Below are positions 1-9,657 of a DNA stretch of 64,000 bases, one piece after another. Under the pieces are notes generated by a model that worked only from the letters and a program-made list of their open reading frames with translations, ran no database searches and was not told the origin of the DNA. This DNA is from Streptomyces poonensis (GTDB lineage: Bacteria > Actinomycetota > Actinomycetes > Streptomycetales > Streptomycetaceae). Positions within the stretch are counted from its first letter, which is position 1, and each line of letters opens with the position of its first letter. The stretch is taken from NCBI RefSeq assembly GCF_014650915.1, contig NZ_BMVW01000007.1:186001-250000 (forward strand), given 5' to 3'. A program made the position numbers and the translations under genes.

Positions 1-198
1 GCCTTGCCCGTACACAGAGGTCCGCTCCTGCGGCGAGGTCTGCGCTCGCGGCGAGGTTCGCTCTTGTGGCGAAGTCCGATCCTGCGAAGCGGGTCGGCTC
101 TGCGGCGGGGACTGCTCGTCCCGCGGAGCGTCCCCGGAGGGTGGTCGCCCCTGTGGGCCGTTGGGCTGTGCGGGATCGGCGGAGATGCGAGCGGTCAT
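1..198 (-). CDS. N-terminus of unidentified minus-strand protein (cut by window edge)
   Basis: Reading the minus strand from the ATG at 198 gives 66 uninterrupted codons to the window edge, so the gene continues to the left. The visible part is hydrophilic and low in complexity: an opening MTARISADPAQPNG, then Pro/Gln/Ser/Arg-rich sequence ending in repeats of the type QERTSP. This looks like a disordered N-terminal extension in front of a domain that lies outside the window. No clear ribosome binding site precedes the ATG, so the start is uncertain. It is divergent from nuoA. The family cannot be named from this fragment. The competing plus-strand frames here are Arg-rich and unconvincing. 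Confidence 0.5.
   Translation of the reverse strand, partial: MTARISADPAQPNGPQGRPPSGDAPRDEQSPPQSRPASQDRTSPQERTSPRAQTSPQERTSVYGQG
17..88. repeat. Four tandem 18-bp repeats
   Basis: Units at 17-34, 35-52, 53-70 and 71-88 are imperfect copies of a GAGGTCCGCTCCTGCGGC-like 18-mer. The length is a multiple of three, and on the minus strand each unit encodes a six-residue (T)SPQER-like motif. This supports the minus-strand reading frame as the coding one. Confidence 0.7.
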
Positions 199-553
199 GG
201 CACCAGCGTGCCCGTCGGTACCAGGGCCGCGCCATGAGGTGGACCGCCCGGACACCCTGGGGAAAACCCCACCCTCCGCGGAACCCTTCCCCCAATGCGG
301 GAAACCCGCCCTTCACAGGCGTCCCGTACGGCTGGGCACAAGCCCGTCGGAACAACGTCCGCATGCCGGGCCGTGACAGGCTGCTTACCGTCTCTTTAGC
401 AGGGCCTAGACTCCCGTGCGTACAGATCGTCGAACATGGCGTATCAAGGAGCGAGACCGGAGTGACCGAAGAGGCCGGAAGCCCGGTTTCGCCGTGTCGC
501 ACCAGGTGTACGAGGTCTACCAGGTCGGCGAGGTCAGGGAGCGAGGGACGGAC
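199..553. other. Divergent intergenic region upstream of nuoA
   Basis: About 355 bp lie between the minus-strand start at 198 and nuoA. I see no convincing gene: the frames read as Arg/Pro-rich noise. A TAGACT hexamer at 407-412 is a good Streptomyces-type -10 for nuoA, with a weak TTACCG 16 bp upstream at 385-390. Near the nuoA start, GAGGGA at 543-548 is the likely ribosome binding site. Confidence 0.4.
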
Positions 554-976
554 GTGCCGGAACCGACGGGTGTCGCCGCTGTCGCGGAGCGTGGAACAGT
601 GATCGCGTCGGACTACTTCCAGTCCTATTCGGTTGTCGGACTGCTTGCTGTCGTCGGCGTGCTGTTCGTGGCTGTCGCCTTCGCCGCGGGCCGCCTGCTG
701 CGCCCGGTCGTGCCCACGCCTGAGAAGCTCATGACGTACGAGTGCGGGGTCGACCCCGTCGGCGAGGGCTGGGCCCACACTCAGGTCCGCTACTACGTCT
801 ACGCGTTCCTGTACGTGATCTTCGCCGTCGACTCGATCTTCCTGTTCCCCTGGGCGACGGTCTTCGCCGACCGCGACTACGGCGCGACGACTCTGGTGGA
901 GATGTTCGTCTTCCTGGGCTTCCTCGCCGTGGGCCTGCTGTACGCATACAAGAAGGGCGTCCTGGCATGGACGTGA
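554..976 (+). CDS. nuoA: NADH-quinone oxidoreductase subunit A-like (second, partial complex I)
   Basis: A membrane subunit of complex I at the junction of arm and membrane, with three transmembrane segments and about 140 residues. The TYECGVDP loop and the [13 protein letters not shown] helix identify NuoA. The GTG at 554 is chosen because GAGGGA ends 5 nt upstream; a GTG at 599 would give a shorter protein. The usual acidic pair of helix 2 (FD-x-E) reads FAVDS here, so the conserved Asp is Ala91 and the Glu is Asp93. The gene overlaps nuoB by 10 nt, so it is the first gene of the ten-gene operon. It is clearly a divergent NuoA; the electron-transfer partner is unknown. Confidence 0.88.
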   Translation: MPEPTGVAAVAERGTVIASDYFQSYSVVGLLAVVGVLFVAVAFAAGRLLRPVVPTPEKLMTYECGVDPVGEGWAHTQVRYYVYAFLYVIFAVDSIFLFPWATVFADRDYGATTLVEMFVFLGFLAVGLLYAYKKGVLAWT

Positions 977-1809
977 CCCACTCGACCTGCACCTCTGGTA
1001 CCTCTGGTACCTCTGGTACCTCTGGTACCTCTGGCACCTCCGGAATCTCCGGCGACTCCAGTGCCTCCGAGACCTCTCGGCCAGTGCTGCTACCGGAGCC
1101 GAAGCGCCTGGGCGCACTCGCCCGCCTCGCTCCCGAGCCGATGAAAGTGGTCTTGAACTGGGGCCGCCGCTACTCGCTTTGGGTCTTCAACTTCGGCCTC
1201 GCGTGCTGCGCCATCGAGTTCATCGCCGCGTCGATGTCCCGCCACGACTTCATCCGCCTCGGTGTGATCCCGTTCGCGCCGGGCCCGCGCCAGGCCGACC
1301 TGATGGTCGTCTCCGGCACCGTCACGGACAAGATGGCGCCGGCCGTGAAGCGTCTGTACGAGCAGATGCCGGAGCCGAAGTACGTCATCTCGTTCGGCGC
1401 GTGCAGCAACTGCGGCGGCCCCTACTGGGACTCGTACTCCGTGACCAAGGGCGTCGACCAGATCATCCCCGTCGACGTGTACGTCCCCGGCTGTCCGCCG
1501 CGTCCGGAGGCTCTGCTCCAGGGCATTCTGAAGCTTCAGGAGAAGATCGCACGCGAATCCCTGGGGGAGCGGTACGGCAACGGCACCGGCGTGCGTCCCT
1601 CGACGGCCGCTCTCCAGAGCGGGCTCGTGCGCCCGCCGTCGCCGATGCCGGGAGGGGCGGACGCCACGGCCGCTGCCACCACCTCCGCTGCCACCATCTC
1701 CGCTTCCTCATCCGCTGCCCCTTCCTCATCCGCTGCCGCTTCCGACTCCGCGTCCGCGTCCGCCGACTCCGCGTCCGCCGATTTCGCGGAAGGGGAGGGA
1801 GACCGGTGA
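967..1809 (+). CDS. nuoB: NADH-quinone oxidoreductase subunit B-like
   Basis: Peripheral-arm subunit that holds iron-sulfur cluster N2, the last cluster before quinone. All four ligands are present: the Cys80-Cys81 pair (GLACCAIEF), Cys146 (GACSNCGG) and Cys176 (VPGCPPRP). The core spans roughly residues 55-200. The ATG at 967 lies inside the end of nuoA, and the stop overlaps nuoC. The protein is 280 aa, much longer than the usual 160-185. The excess is an N-terminal Thr-Ser-Gly repeat (about residues 9-29) and an Ala/Ser tail of about 60 residues. Both look disordered and neither disturbs the core. Confidence 0.92.
   Translation: MDVTHSTCTSGTSGTSGTSGTSGTSGISGDSSASETSRPVLLPEPKRLGALARLAPEPMKVVLNWGRRYSLWVFNFGLACCAIEFIAASMSRHDFIRLGVIPFAPGPRQADLMVVSGTVTDKMAPAVKRLYEQMPEPKYVISFGACSNCGGPYWDSYSVTKGVDQIIPVDVYVPGCPPRPEALLQGILKLQEKIARESLGERYGNGTGVRPSTAALQSGLVRPPSPMPGGADATAAATTSAATISASSSAAPSSSAAASDSASASADSASADFAEGEGDR
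991..1053 (+). repeat. Tandem 9-bp repeat coding Thr-Ser-Gly
   Basis: ACCTCTGGT occurs four times exactly from 991 to 1026, followed by three decaying copies to 1053. It lies in frame near the start of nuoB and encodes (TSG)n. The identical synonymous codons indicate recent slippage expansion. Confidence 0.85.
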
Positions 1810-3191
1810 CCGGCTGGCTCCCCGCCCCCGTCGAGGAACTCTTCGGCCCGGACGCCGCAGCCGAGGAGTCCTACGGCGTCCTCACCGTGGACGTCCCGTC
1901 CGCATCCTGGACGGACGCACTGCGAACGGCCCACTCACGCCTGGGCTGCACGTACTTCGACTGGCTCAGTGCGGTCGACGAGCCCGGCACCGGCTTCCAC
2001 GTATCGGCTCATGTGGTGGCCCTGTCCCCGGTGCGCCGCCTGCTCCTGCGCACGACGGTTCCGCACGGCGCTCCCGTCCTTGCTTCGGCCGTCGACGTCT
2101 ACGCGGGCGCGGCCTGGCACGAACGCGAGACCCACGAGATGTTCGGCGTGACCTTCGACGGCCACCCCGGACTCGACCCGCTCCTCCTGCCCGAGAACTT
2201 CGAGGGGCACCCGCTGCGCAAAGACTTCGTCCTGGCTGCGCGGGTCGCGAAAGCATGGCCGGGCGCCAAGGAGCCGGGCGAATCGGACCACGGCGGCCCC
2301 AAGCGCCGTCAGATGCTGCCTCCAGGTGTGCCGGACCCCAACGAGTGGGGCCCCTTGAAGGGCCAGCTTCCCCCAGCCCCGGCCCGCCCCACCCGTGACC
2401 GCCCCTCCCGCGCGGCCGGCGACCGTCCTGCCCGACCTGCTCGCGCCGCTGGTGACCGCCCGGTACGCCGCGCCCGCACCGCGAGTGAGGGGTCGGCCAG
2501 CCAGCGCGTTCAGGACGCAGCTGCGCCGGAAGCGGCGGCTGTCTCCGAGCCGACGCCGCCTCCCGCTGGTCAACGTCGTTCGCGCAGCGCGAGCGAGGGC
2601 TCGGCCAGCCAGCGCGCCCGGAGCGCAGCTGCACCGGAAGCGACGCCCTCGGCCGAGCCTGCGCCGCCGACCGATCCGGCATCCCCGGCCGCTGGGCCGC
2701 GACGTGCTCGCCGTGCCTCCGAGGGCTCGGCGAGCCAGCGCCCGGCCTCCGGTCCGGGTGAGCCCTCGCCCCGCACCGAGCGCCCCGGCCCGCAGGCCCC
2801 CACGGCACCCCGCAGCGCGGACGCGCCTTGGCACCATGCCCGCCCTACTTTCGATGAACCCGAGCCGAAGCCGAAGCCCGAGCCGAAGCCCGAGCCGAAG
2901 CCCGAGCCGAAGCCCGAGCCGAAGCCCGAGGCGAAGCCGGTGCCAAAGCCGAAGCCCGAGTCCGAGCTGAAGTTGGAACCGAAGCCCGAGCCCGAGCTGA
3001 AGCCGGAGCCGAAACCCGAGCCGAACCCCGAGCCAAGGCAGGACCACGCTACCGAGTCGACCCCGCCTCAGACCCCCTCGGCGTCGACGCCGACGTCAGC
3101 GCCAGCGCCAGCGCCAGCGCCACACGCACCATCGGAGCCGTCCGACCCCGCCCCCCCGACCCCCGACGCCCCCGCAGGAGGCACGCAGTGA
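1806..3191 (+). CDS. nuoC: NADH-quinone oxidoreductase subunit C-like with very long disordered tail
   Basis: The 30-kDa-type peripheral subunit of complex I. Residues 1 to about 190 are the NuoC domain, with the signature [13 protein letters not shown] followed by the GHP and HPLRKDF motifs. The GTG at 1806 overlaps the nuoB stop (GTGA). The protein is 461 aa, so some 270 residues follow the domain. That tail is Pro/Ala/Arg-rich, carries three ASEGSASQR-type motifs, then a Lys-Pro-Glu-Pro repeat, then Ala-Pro. The tail is not a NuoD domain, so this is not the NuoCD fusion. No nuoD gene follows; nuoH starts inside the nuoC stop. Confidence 0.9.
   Translation: MTGWLPAPVEELFGPDAAAEESYGVLTVDVPSASWTDALRTAHSRLGCTYFDWLSAVDEPGTGFHVSAHVVALSPVRRLLLRTTVPHGAPVLASAVDVYAGAAWHERETHEMFGVTFDGHPGLDPLLLPENFEGHPLRKDFVLAARVAKAWPGAKEPGESDHGGPKRRQMLPPGVPDPNEWGPLKGQLPPAPARPTRDRPSRAAGDRPARPARAAGDRPVRRARTASEGSASQRVQDAAAPEAAAVSEPTPPPAGQRRSRSASEGSASQRARSAAAPEATPSAEPAPPTDPASPAAGPRRARRASEGSASQRPASGPGEPSPRTERPGPQAPTAPRSADAPWHHARPTFDEPEPKPKPEPKPEPKPEPKPEPKPEAKPVPKPKPESELKLEPKPEPELKPEPKPEPNPEPRQDHATESTPPQTPSASTPTSAPAPAPAPHAPSEPSDPAPPTPDAPAGGTQ
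2859..3039 (+). repeat. Lys-Pro-Glu-Pro coding repeat in nuoC
   Basis: Degenerate CCGAAGCCCGAG 12-mers run through this stretch, encoding (KPEP)n with a few substitutions. A second motif, ASEGSASQR, is encoded three times upstream at about 2481-2507, 2589-2615 and 2714-2741. The result is a long, charged, proline-rich linker. Confidence 0.85.
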
Positions 3192-4156
3192 ACGACGCTC
3201 TCGACGTCGCTCTGCGACTCCTCGTCGTCTTCGTCGTCTTCCTCGCCTTTCCTCTGATCGTGGGTCAGACCGAGCACAAGGTCATGGCCCACATGCAGGG
3301 CCGCCTCGGCCCCATGTACGCCGGTGGCTTCCACGGCTGGGCCCAGCTCGTCGCCGACGGAGTCAAGTTCGCCCAGAAGGAAGACGTCGTCCCCGCAGGA
3401 GCGGACCGCCGTATCTTCCAGCTCGCCCCCGCCGTAGCCCTCCTGCCGTACCTCCTGGTGCTCCTCGCCATCCCCATCGGTCCGGGCGAGGGCGCGGTCG
3501 GTCAGGCCGTCGACGCGGGTATCTTCTTCGTCCTCGCCGTGATGGGCGTGGGCGTCCTCGGCTCCCTCATGGCCGGATGGGCCTCCGCCAACAAGTTCTC
3601 CCTCCTCGGTGGCCTCCGCACCGCCGCTCAGCTCCTCGCCTACGAACTCCCGATGCTGCTCGCCGCCGCCTCCGTCGCCATGGCGGCCGGCACCGTCTCC
3701 CTCCCCGGCATCGTCGACGCCTTTCAGTGGTGGTGGCTGCCGTGGCAGATCGTCGGCGCGATCGTCTTCTTCGTCGCCGGCCTCGCCGAGCTGCAGCGCC
3801 CGCCGTTCGACATGCCGGTCGCCGACTCGGAGATCATCTTCGGTGCGTACACCGAGTACACCGGCCTGCGCTTCGCTCTCTTCCTCCTCGCCGAGTACGC
3901 CGGGATCGTCGTCCTGTGCGGCCTGACCACCGTCCTCTTCCTGGGTGGCTGGCACGGACCCTGGGGCGCTGACGGCCTCGGCTGGGTCTGGACCCTGCTG
4001 AAGACCGCCATCCTCGCCTTCGTCGTCATCTGGCTGCGCGTCACCTACCCCCGGCTCCGCGAGGACCAGCTGCAGAAGCTCTCCTGGACCCTCCTGGTCC
4101 CGCTCGCCCTCGCCCAGATCGCCCTCACCGGCGTCGTCAAGGTGGTGATCCAGTAA
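3188..4156 (+). CDS. nuoH: NADH-quinone oxidoreductase subunit H-like
   Basis: Heel subunit of the membrane arm, which normally builds the quinone tunnel with NuoB and NuoD. It is 322 aa with about eight membrane segments. The family is shown by FAQKEDVVP near residue 60, RPPFDMP near 205 and [12 protein letters not shown] near 221. Two family-conserved positions differ: the PEAE loop reads PVAD (210-213), and the Arg of GPxR is Tyr44. The GTG start overlaps the nuoC stop. These changes surround the quinone site, which fits the absence of nuoD. Membership of the family is certain; the substrate is not. Confidence 0.9.
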   Translation: MNDALDVALRLLVVFVVFLAFPLIVGQTEHKVMAHMQGRLGPMYAGGFHGWAQLVADGVKFAQKEDVVPAGADRRIFQLAPAVALLPYLLVLLAIPIGPGEGAVGQAVDAGIFFVLAVMGVGVLGSLMAGWASANKFSLLGGLRTAAQLLAYELPMLLAAASVAMAAGTVSLPGIVDAFQWWWLPWQIVGAIVFFVAGLAELQRPPFDMPVADSEIIFGAYTEYTGLRFALFLLAEYAGIVVLCGLTTVLFLGGWHGPWGADGLGWVWTLLKTAILAFVVIWLRVTYPRLREDQLQKLSWTLLVPLALAQIALTGVVKVVIQ

Positions 4157-4158
4157 CG

Positions 4159-4905
4159 ATGTCCCGCCCGCTGTCCGACCACCACACCTCGCCGACGTCT
4201 GCCGAGCGGTCCCGTCGGCCGATTCCCGGGTCCGGCCTGGCCAAGGGTCTGGCCGTCACCCTGCGCACGATGATGAAGAAGACCGTCACCGAGCAGTATC
4301 CGGAGGTGCAGCCCGACCTCCCGCCCCGCACCCGCGGAGTCATCGGTCTCTTCGAGGAGAACTGCACGGTCTGCATGCTGTGCGCCCGCGAGTGCCCGGA
4401 CTGGTGCATCTATATCGACTCCCACAAGGAGACGGTCCCGCCTGCCGCCCCGGGCGGCCGCGAGCGCAGCCGTAATGTCCTCGACCGCTTCGCCATCGAC
4501 TTCTCCCTCTGCATGTACTGCGGTATCTGCATCGAGGTGTGTCCCTTCGACGCCCTCTTCTGGTCCCCGGAGTTCGAGTACGCCGAGACCGACATCCGCG
4601 ACCTCACCCACGAGCGCGACAAGCTCCGCGAGTGGATGTGGACGGTGCCGGCCCCGCCCGCCCTCGACCCCGGTGCGGAGGAGCCGAAGGAGATCGCCGC
4701 CGCTCGCAAGGCTGCCGAGAAGCTGGCCGCCCAGCAGGAGACCGCGGCTGCTCAGCCCGTCGCCCCCTCCCCGCCCTCGGCCACCTCCCCGACCGGGACG
4801 GAGCCGCACGCGGACGAGCAGGCCCGAGCCGCCGAACGGCCGACCCGGCCGATGGGCGGTTCCCAGCAGCAGACGGACCAGCCGCGGCAGGAGGACCGGG
4901 AATGA
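4159..4905 (+). CDS. nuoI: NADH-quinone oxidoreductase subunit I-like (2x[4Fe-4S] ferredoxin)
   Basis: TYKY-type subunit that carries clusters N6a and N6b. Two complete CxxCxxCxxxCP motifs are visible: Cys69/72/75/79 and Cys118/121/124/128. The ATG lies 2 nt after the nuoH stop. The protein is 248 aa; after about residue 175 an Ala/Glu/Pro-rich tail of some 70 residues is added. With NuoB it provides three of the cluster sites of a normal enzyme. The NuoEFG module that would feed them from NADH is not encoded here, so another reductant, for example ferredoxin, is possible. Confidence 0.92.
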   Translation: MSRPLSDHHTSPTSAERSRRPIPGSGLAKGLAVTLRTMMKKTVTEQYPEVQPDLPPRTRGVIGLFEENCTVCMLCARECPDWCIYIDSHKETVPPAAPGGRERSRNVLDRFAIDFSLCMYCGICIEVCPFDALFWSPEFEYAETDIRDLTHERDKLREWMWTVPAPPALDPGAEEPKEIAAARKAAEKLAAQQETAAAQPVAPSPPSATSPTGTEPHADEQARAAERPTRPMGGSQQQTDQPRQEDRE

Positions 4906-5663
4906 CCCTCGCAGCGGCCGCCGGCCTTTCCCACACTCAAGGTTTCCTCTCGCCGACCGGCGTGGAGATCGCCTTCCTCCTCGTCGGCCTGGTCACCTTC
5001 GGCGCCGCCGTCGTCACCGTCACCACCCGGCAGCTGGTGCACGCCGCACTGTGGCTCGTGGTGGCCCTCGGTGGCCTCGCCGTCGAGTACCTCCTGCTCA
5101 CAGCCGAGTTCATCGCCTGGGTGCAGGTCCTCATCTACGTCGGTTCCGTCGTCGTCCTCCTTCTGTTCGGTCTGATGCTCACCAAAGCCCCCATCGGACG
5201 CTCACCGGACGCCGACTCCGGCAACCGCTGGGCCGCCCTCGCCGTGGCCGTCGCCTCGGCTGCCGCTCTGGTCTGGGTCGTCGTCGACGCCTTCCGTACG
5301 ACCTGGATCGATCTGGACGGGCGCGCCGCGGGCTCCACCGAGGTGACCGGCGAAGCCCTCTTCCAGAACTGGGTCCTCCCGTTCGAGGCTCTCTCCGTTC
5401 TCCTCCTCGCCGCTCTCGTCGGCGCCATCGTCCTGTCCCGCAAGGCGAAGGCCACCCCCACCAGCGCCGCCTCTGCCGACGCCACTCCGACCGGCCCCAC
5501 CCCCGGCAACGGCACCACGACGCGCACCCCCACCGGAGCAGCCACCCCGAGCCGCGGGACCTCCGACGGTCCCTCGCCCGCCCCCGGTGGGCGCTCCTCA
5601 GCCTCCGACGGGCGCTCCTCCGCTTCCAACGGGCAGCCCTCGCCCCAGGAAGGGGCCCGCTGA
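4902..5663 (+). CDS. nuoJ: NADH-quinone oxidoreductase subunit J-like
   Basis: Membrane subunit of the proton-pumping arm. Five hydrophobic segments fill residues 20 to about 185, including the conserved [20 protein letters not shown] stretch (transmembrane helix 3). The ATG overlaps the nuoI stop. The protein is 253 aa and ends with a Ser/Thr/Pro/Gly tail of about 65 residues not found in typical NuoJ. Its stop codon shares a base with the nuoK start. Confidence 0.88.
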   Translation: MTLAAAAGLSHTQGFLSPTGVEIAFLLVGLVTFGAAVVTVTTRQLVHAALWLVVALGGLAVEYLLLTAEFIAWVQVLIYVGSVVVLLLFGLMLTKAPIGRSPDADSGNRWAALAVAVASAAALVWVVVDAFRTTWIDLDGRAAGSTEVTGEALFQNWVLPFEALSVLLLAALVGAIVLSRKAKATPTSAASADATPTGPTPGNGTTTRTPTGAATPSRGTSDGPSPAPGGRSSASDGRSSASNGQPSPQEGAR

Positions 5664-6079
5664 TGCACCTCGCCTACCCCGCCGTGCTTTCCGCCCTCCT
5701 CTTCTGCACGGGCCTGTACGGAGTCCTCGCCCGCCGCAACGCGATTCTGGTCCTGATGTCGGTCGAGCTCATGCTCAACGCCGTCAATCTGAACCTCGTC
5801 GCCTTCGACGTCTGGCTCAGCAAGGCCGCCCAGGAGACCCTGCACTCCGGCCAGGCACTCACCCTCTTCACCATCGCCATCGCCGCCGCCGAGATCGGCA
5901 TCGGCCTGGCGATCGTCCTCGCCGTCCACCGCAACCGCGGCACCGCGGACATCGACAAGCTCCGCGACACCGCCGAGGGCCACGAGCACGACGGCCCCAG
6001 CAGCGACGGTTCCGACAGCGACGCCCCCGCGACCTCCGCGACCGGGACGGCCGCCGAGAAGGCCGAGGCCACCGCGTGA
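5663..6079 (+). CDS. nuoK: NADH-quinone oxidoreductase subunit K-like
   Basis: Small MrpC-like membrane subunit with three helices in residues 1 to about 95. The two buried glutamates needed for proton transfer are kept, in [13 protein letters not shown] and [12 protein letters not shown]. The ATG overlaps the nuoJ stop by one base. At 138 aa it is longer than the usual ~100, because an acidic Asp/Ser/Ala tail of about 40 residues follows the last helix. The stop overlaps the nuoL start. Confidence 0.9.
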   Translation: MHLAYPAVLSALLFCTGLYGVLARRNAILVLMSVELMLNAVNLNLVAFDVWLSKAAQETLHSGQALTLFTIAIAAAEIGIGLAIVLAVHRNRGTADIDKLRDTAEGHEHDGPSSDGSDSDAPATSATGTAAEKAEATA

Positions 6080-8067
6080 CCACCACCACCCTCGCCGTCC
6101 TCGTCCCCCTCCTTCCGTTCCTGGGCGCCGCCGCAGGCCTGCTCCTGGGCCGCACGGCCCCCGGCTTCGTCCGTCCCCTCGCCGTCCTGCCGGCCCTCGC
6201 GGCCCTCGCCCTCGCCGTGCTGGTCGCCGTGCGCCAGGGTGGCGGCCGGGCCGTGGACGCCGCCACGGAACTCACGCCCACCGGCTCGATCCCCATCGAG
6301 CTCGCCCTGCACATCGACGGCTTCGCCGCGCTCGTCGCCGTTCTGGTCGGCCTGGTCGCCACCTGCGTGCAGATCTACTCGACGGGCTATCTGCGCGACG
6401 ACCCGCGCTACCCCTCGTACGCCGCTCTCGTCTCCCTCTTCACCTCCGCGATGCTGCTCGTCGTCTACTCGGGCGACCTGATGGTGCTGCTGGTCGGCTG
6501 GGAGATCATGGGCATCTGCTCCTACTTCCTCGTCGGCCACTACTGGGAGACCCCCGAGGCCCGCGCCGCCTCGATCAAGGCCTTCCTCGTCACCAAGCTC
6601 GGCGACGTCCCGTTCCTCATCGGTCTGTTCGCGCTCGCCGTGGACGCCGGGTCCTTCCGCATCACGACCGTCCTGGGCACGGTCGCGAGCGGCGGGCTCG
6701 ACCATCCGACGCTCATCGCCCTGCTGCTCCTCGCCGGTGTGGCGGGCAAGTCGGCACAGTTCCCGCTGCACACCTGGCTCCCCGACGCGATGGCGGGCCC
6801 CACGCCCGTCTCCGCGCTGATCCACGCAGCGACGATGGTCGCCGCCGGTGTCTACTTCATCGCCCGGCTCCTCCCGGTGTTCGCCGCATCCTCGGCGGCC
6901 CTGCTCGTCCTCGCCGTCATGGCCGCGGTCACGATGGCCGGCTCGGCGCTCGCCGCGCTCGCCCAGGACGACATCAAGCGCGTCCTCGCGTACTCGACGA
7001 TCGGCCAGCTCGGCTACATGACGGGCGCCCTCGCCGTCGGTGATCGCGGTGCCGCCGTCTTCCACCTCCTGTCGCACGGCGCCTTCAAGGCGCTGCTGTT
7101 CCTCGCGGCCGGCGTGATCATCCACGCCGCCGGCACCAACTCGCTGGCCGCCATGTCCCGTATGAAGGACCTGCGCACCCGCGTCCCGGACGCCTACTGG
7201 ACGATGACCGTGGCACTCCTCGCCCTCGCCGCGATCCCGCCCTTCAGCGGCTTCTTCTCCAAGGAAGCCGTCCTCGGAGCCGCCGAGCACGCGGCCACCG
7301 GCCATGCCGAGCACGTCCCCGGCGCCGTCGGCTGGATCGTGCTCGTCGCCGGCCTGCTCACGGCCCTGCTCACCGCCGCCTACGCCACCCGCCTGTGGCT
7401 GCTCGCCTTCCGGGGCCGCGGGGCCGAAGCCCCTGACCACGGCAGGCAGCCGGTCGCCATGAACGCCGTGCTCTGGCTCCTCGCGGTGCCATCGATCGCG
7501 TTCGGCCTGGCCACCGGGGTGCTGCCCGACTGGTTCGACGGCCGTGACCTGACCCCGACCCTGACCACGTCCGTCCTCGGTACGGGTCTCGCCCTGGTCG
7601 GCGGACTCGTCACGTACGGCACCTGGCGGCACACCACCGCCCTCGCGGGCAGCGTCCCGCTGGGTGCGGTCGCCGCCCACCCGGAGGCCGACGCGGGCAA
7701 GGTGGAGGCCGAGGCGATCGCGAGCCACACGCCCGCCTACGGGGATGTGGCCTCCGCAGCCGATCCGGCCGACCCGGGCCGGCTGCTGCTCGGCCCGCTG
7801 CACCGGCCCGCGGCCGCCGGTTTCCACCTCGACGCCGTGTACGCGGCCCTCTTCGTCCGCCCGGTCCAGGCCGCGGCGCGTCTCGTCCGCTTCCTCGACC
7901 GCGAGGTCGTCGACACCTACGTACGCGGCGCGAGTGCCGTACCCCGCCTGCTCGGCGCGGCCGTCCGGCGTGCCCAGACCGGCAATGTGCAGACCTATGT
8001 GAGCGCGCTGCTCGCCGGCACCGTCGTCCTGGTGGTCGCCGCCCTCCTCGTCGCCACGGGAGCGTGA
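6076..8067 (+). CDS. nuoL: NADH-quinone oxidoreductase subunit L-like
   Basis: Distal antiporter-like proton channel, 663 aa. Key family residues are present: the Glu in [11 protein letters not shown], the Lys in [20 protein letters not shown], the [10 protein letters not shown] helix and the Lys in FFSKEAVL. The C-terminal part carries the long lateral helix and final membrane anchor. It starts with GTG inside the nuoK stop. The proton path looks intact, so the membrane arm should be able to pump. Confidence 0.93.
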   Translation: MTTTTLAVLVPLLPFLGAAAGLLLGRTAPGFVRPLAVLPALAALALAVLVAVRQGGGRAVDAATELTPTGSIPIELALHIDGFAALVAVLVGLVATCVQIYSTGYLRDDPRYPSYAALVSLFTSAMLLVVYSGDLMVLLVGWEIMGICSYFLVGHYWETPEARAASIKAFLVTKLGDVPFLIGLFALAVDAGSFRITTVLGTVASGGLDHPTLIALLLLAGVAGKSAQFPLHTWLPDAMAGPTPVSALIHAATMVAAGVYFIARLLPVFAASSAALLVLAVMAAVTMAGSALAALAQDDIKRVLAYSTIGQLGYMTGALAVGDRGAAVFHLLSHGAFKALLFLAAGVIIHAAGTNSLAAMSRMKDLRTRVPDAYWTMTVALLALAAIPPFSGFFSKEAVLGAAEHAATGHAEHVPGAVGWIVLVAGLLTALLTAAYATRLWLLAFRGRGAEAPDHGRQPVAMNAVLWLLAVPSIAFGLATGVLPDWFDGRDLTPTLTTSVLGTGLALVGGLVTYGTWRHTTALAGSVPLGAVAAHPEADAGKVEAEAIASHTPAYGDVASAADPADPGRLLLGPLHRPAAAGFHLDAVYAALFVRPVQAAARLVRFLDREVVDTYVRGASAVPRLLGAAVRRAQTGNVQTYVSALLAGTVVLVVAALLVATGA

Positions 8068-8073
8068 GCAGGC

Positions 8074-9657
8074 GTGATCGATATCAGCGAGTCCGTGATG
8101 CAGTTCCTTCTGGCATTGATCGTCGTCGGCCCGCTCCTCGGAGCGGTCGCCGCCCTCCTGCCGGCCCCGCCCGGGCTGAAGGGGAAGTCACCGGAGCAGG
8201 CCGTGCTACGCCACGGCGTGACCGTGACCGGCGCGATCCTCATCGCCATGGTCGTGCTCGCGCTCGGCTTCGACCACGACCACCCGTCGAGGATGCAGGC
8301 CAGCACGGACATCAGCTGGATCCCCGCACTCGACGTGCGCATCCACCTGGGCGTCGACGGCATTTCCCTCCCCCTCCTGGTCCTGACCGCGCTGCTGACC
8401 TTCCTCTGCGCGCTGTACTCGTACTTCAAGCCGCCCGCGGGCCCGGCACCGAAGGCCTTCGTGGCGCTGCTGCTCGTCCTCGAGTCCGGCACCCTCGCGA
8501 CCTTCGCCGTCCTCGACCTGCTGCTGTTCTTCCTGGCGTTCGAGACGGTGCTCATCCCGATGTACTTCCTCATCGCCCGCTGGGGCGGTGCGGAGCGGAC
8601 CCGGGCCGCCTGGAAGTTCATCCTCTACACACTGCTCGGTTCCGTGCTCATGCTGCTGGGCCTGCTCCTGATCGGACTCAAGGCGGACACGTTCGACATG
8701 GTGGCACTCGCCACTGACAACGGCCGGTCGCTCACCACATCCGTGCAGGTCATCGCCGTTCTGGCGATCGGTGTAGGGCTCGCGGTCAAGACGCCGATGT
8801 GGCCGTTGCACAGCTGGCTCCCGGACGCCCACACCGCCGCGCCGACCGTCGGTTCCGTCCTGCTGGCCGGTGTCCTGCTCAAGATGGGTACGTACGGTTT
8901 CGTCCGGATCCTGCTGCCGGTCGCACCCGACGGCTTCCGCACCTTCGCCCCGTACCTCGCGGCCTTCGCGGTCGTCGGCATCATCTACGGTTCCCTGGCC
9001 TGCCTCGCTCTCGCCCGGCAGGGCGCGAAGGGCGACCTCAAGCGCCTCATCGCGTACTCCTCCGTCGGCCACATGGGCTTCGTCCTGCTCGGCATCGCCA
9101 CGATGACCCCGACCGGAGTGAACGGCGCCCTCTTCGCGAACATCGCCCACGGCCTCATCACCGGCCTGCTGTTCTTCCTGGTCGGCGCGTTGAAGGACCG
9201 CACCGGCACGACCGACCTCGACACCCTCGCCCAGGAGACCGGCGCCGCTCTCTACGGCCGGGCACCGCGCTTGGGCGGCCTCCTCGCCTTCGCAGCCGTG
9301 GCCTCGCTCGGGCTGCCGGGCCTCGCCGGGTTCTGGGGCGAGATGCTGGCGCTGTTCGGCGCGTTCCGGCCCGCCGACGGTCTCAGCCGCCCGGCCTTCC
9401 TCACGTTCATGGCGATCGCCGCGTTCGGCACCCTCCTCACTGCCGCGTACCTGCTCGTCGTCGTACGCCGCGTCTGCATGGGCGCGCTGCCGCACGAGGA
9501 CCGGAGCCGCCCGGAGCTCACCGACGTCCAGACGTACGAGTTCGCGGCCTGGACCCCGCTCGTCGTCCTCACCGTCGTCGCCGGCCTCTGGCCCGCGGCG
9601 CTCCTCGGCCTGACCGACCCGGCCGTGCAGCAGCTCCTCGCAGGAGGCACCCGATGA
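8074..9657 (+). CDS. nuoM: NADH-quinone oxidoreductase subunit M-like
   Basis: Second antiporter-like subunit, 527 aa with about 14 helices. Channel residues are visible: the Glu in FETVLIPMYFLI, the Lys in AVKTPMWPLHSWLPDAH, the downstream LKMGTYG lysine, and the terminal Glu in AGFWGEMLALF, which is typical of NuoM. The GTG start is 6 nt after nuoL. The stop overlaps the nuoN ATG. Confidence 0.93.
   Translation: MIDISESVMQFLLALIVVGPLLGAVAALLPAPPGLKGKSPEQAVLRHGVTVTGAILIAMVVLALGFDHDHPSRMQASTDISWIPALDVRIHLGVDGISLPLLVLTALLTFLCALYSYFKPPAGPAPKAFVALLLVLESGTLATFAVLDLLLFFLAFETVLIPMYFLIARWGGAERTRAAWKFILYTLLGSVLMLLGLLLIGLKADTFDMVALATDNGRSLTTSVQVIAVLAIGVGLAVKTPMWPLHSWLPDAHTAAPTVGSVLLAGVLLKMGTYGFVRILLPVAPDGFRTFAPYLAAFAVVGIIYGSLACLALARQGAKGDLKRLIAYSSVGHMGFVLLGIATMTPTGVNGALFANIAHGLITGLLFFLVGALKDRTGTTDLDTLAQETGAALYGRAPRLGGLLAFAAVASLGLPGLAGFWGEMLALFGAFRPADGLSRPAFLTFMAIAAFGTLLTAAYLLVVVRRVCMGALPHEDRSRPELTDVQTYEFAAWTPLVVLTVVAGLWPAALLGLTDPAVQQLLAGGTR

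Noticed and set aside
66-602. Plus-strand open frame of 178 codons upstream of nuoA
   Set aside because: Arg-rich composition, no binding site, conflicts with the minus-strand repeat-containing frame and the nuoA start.
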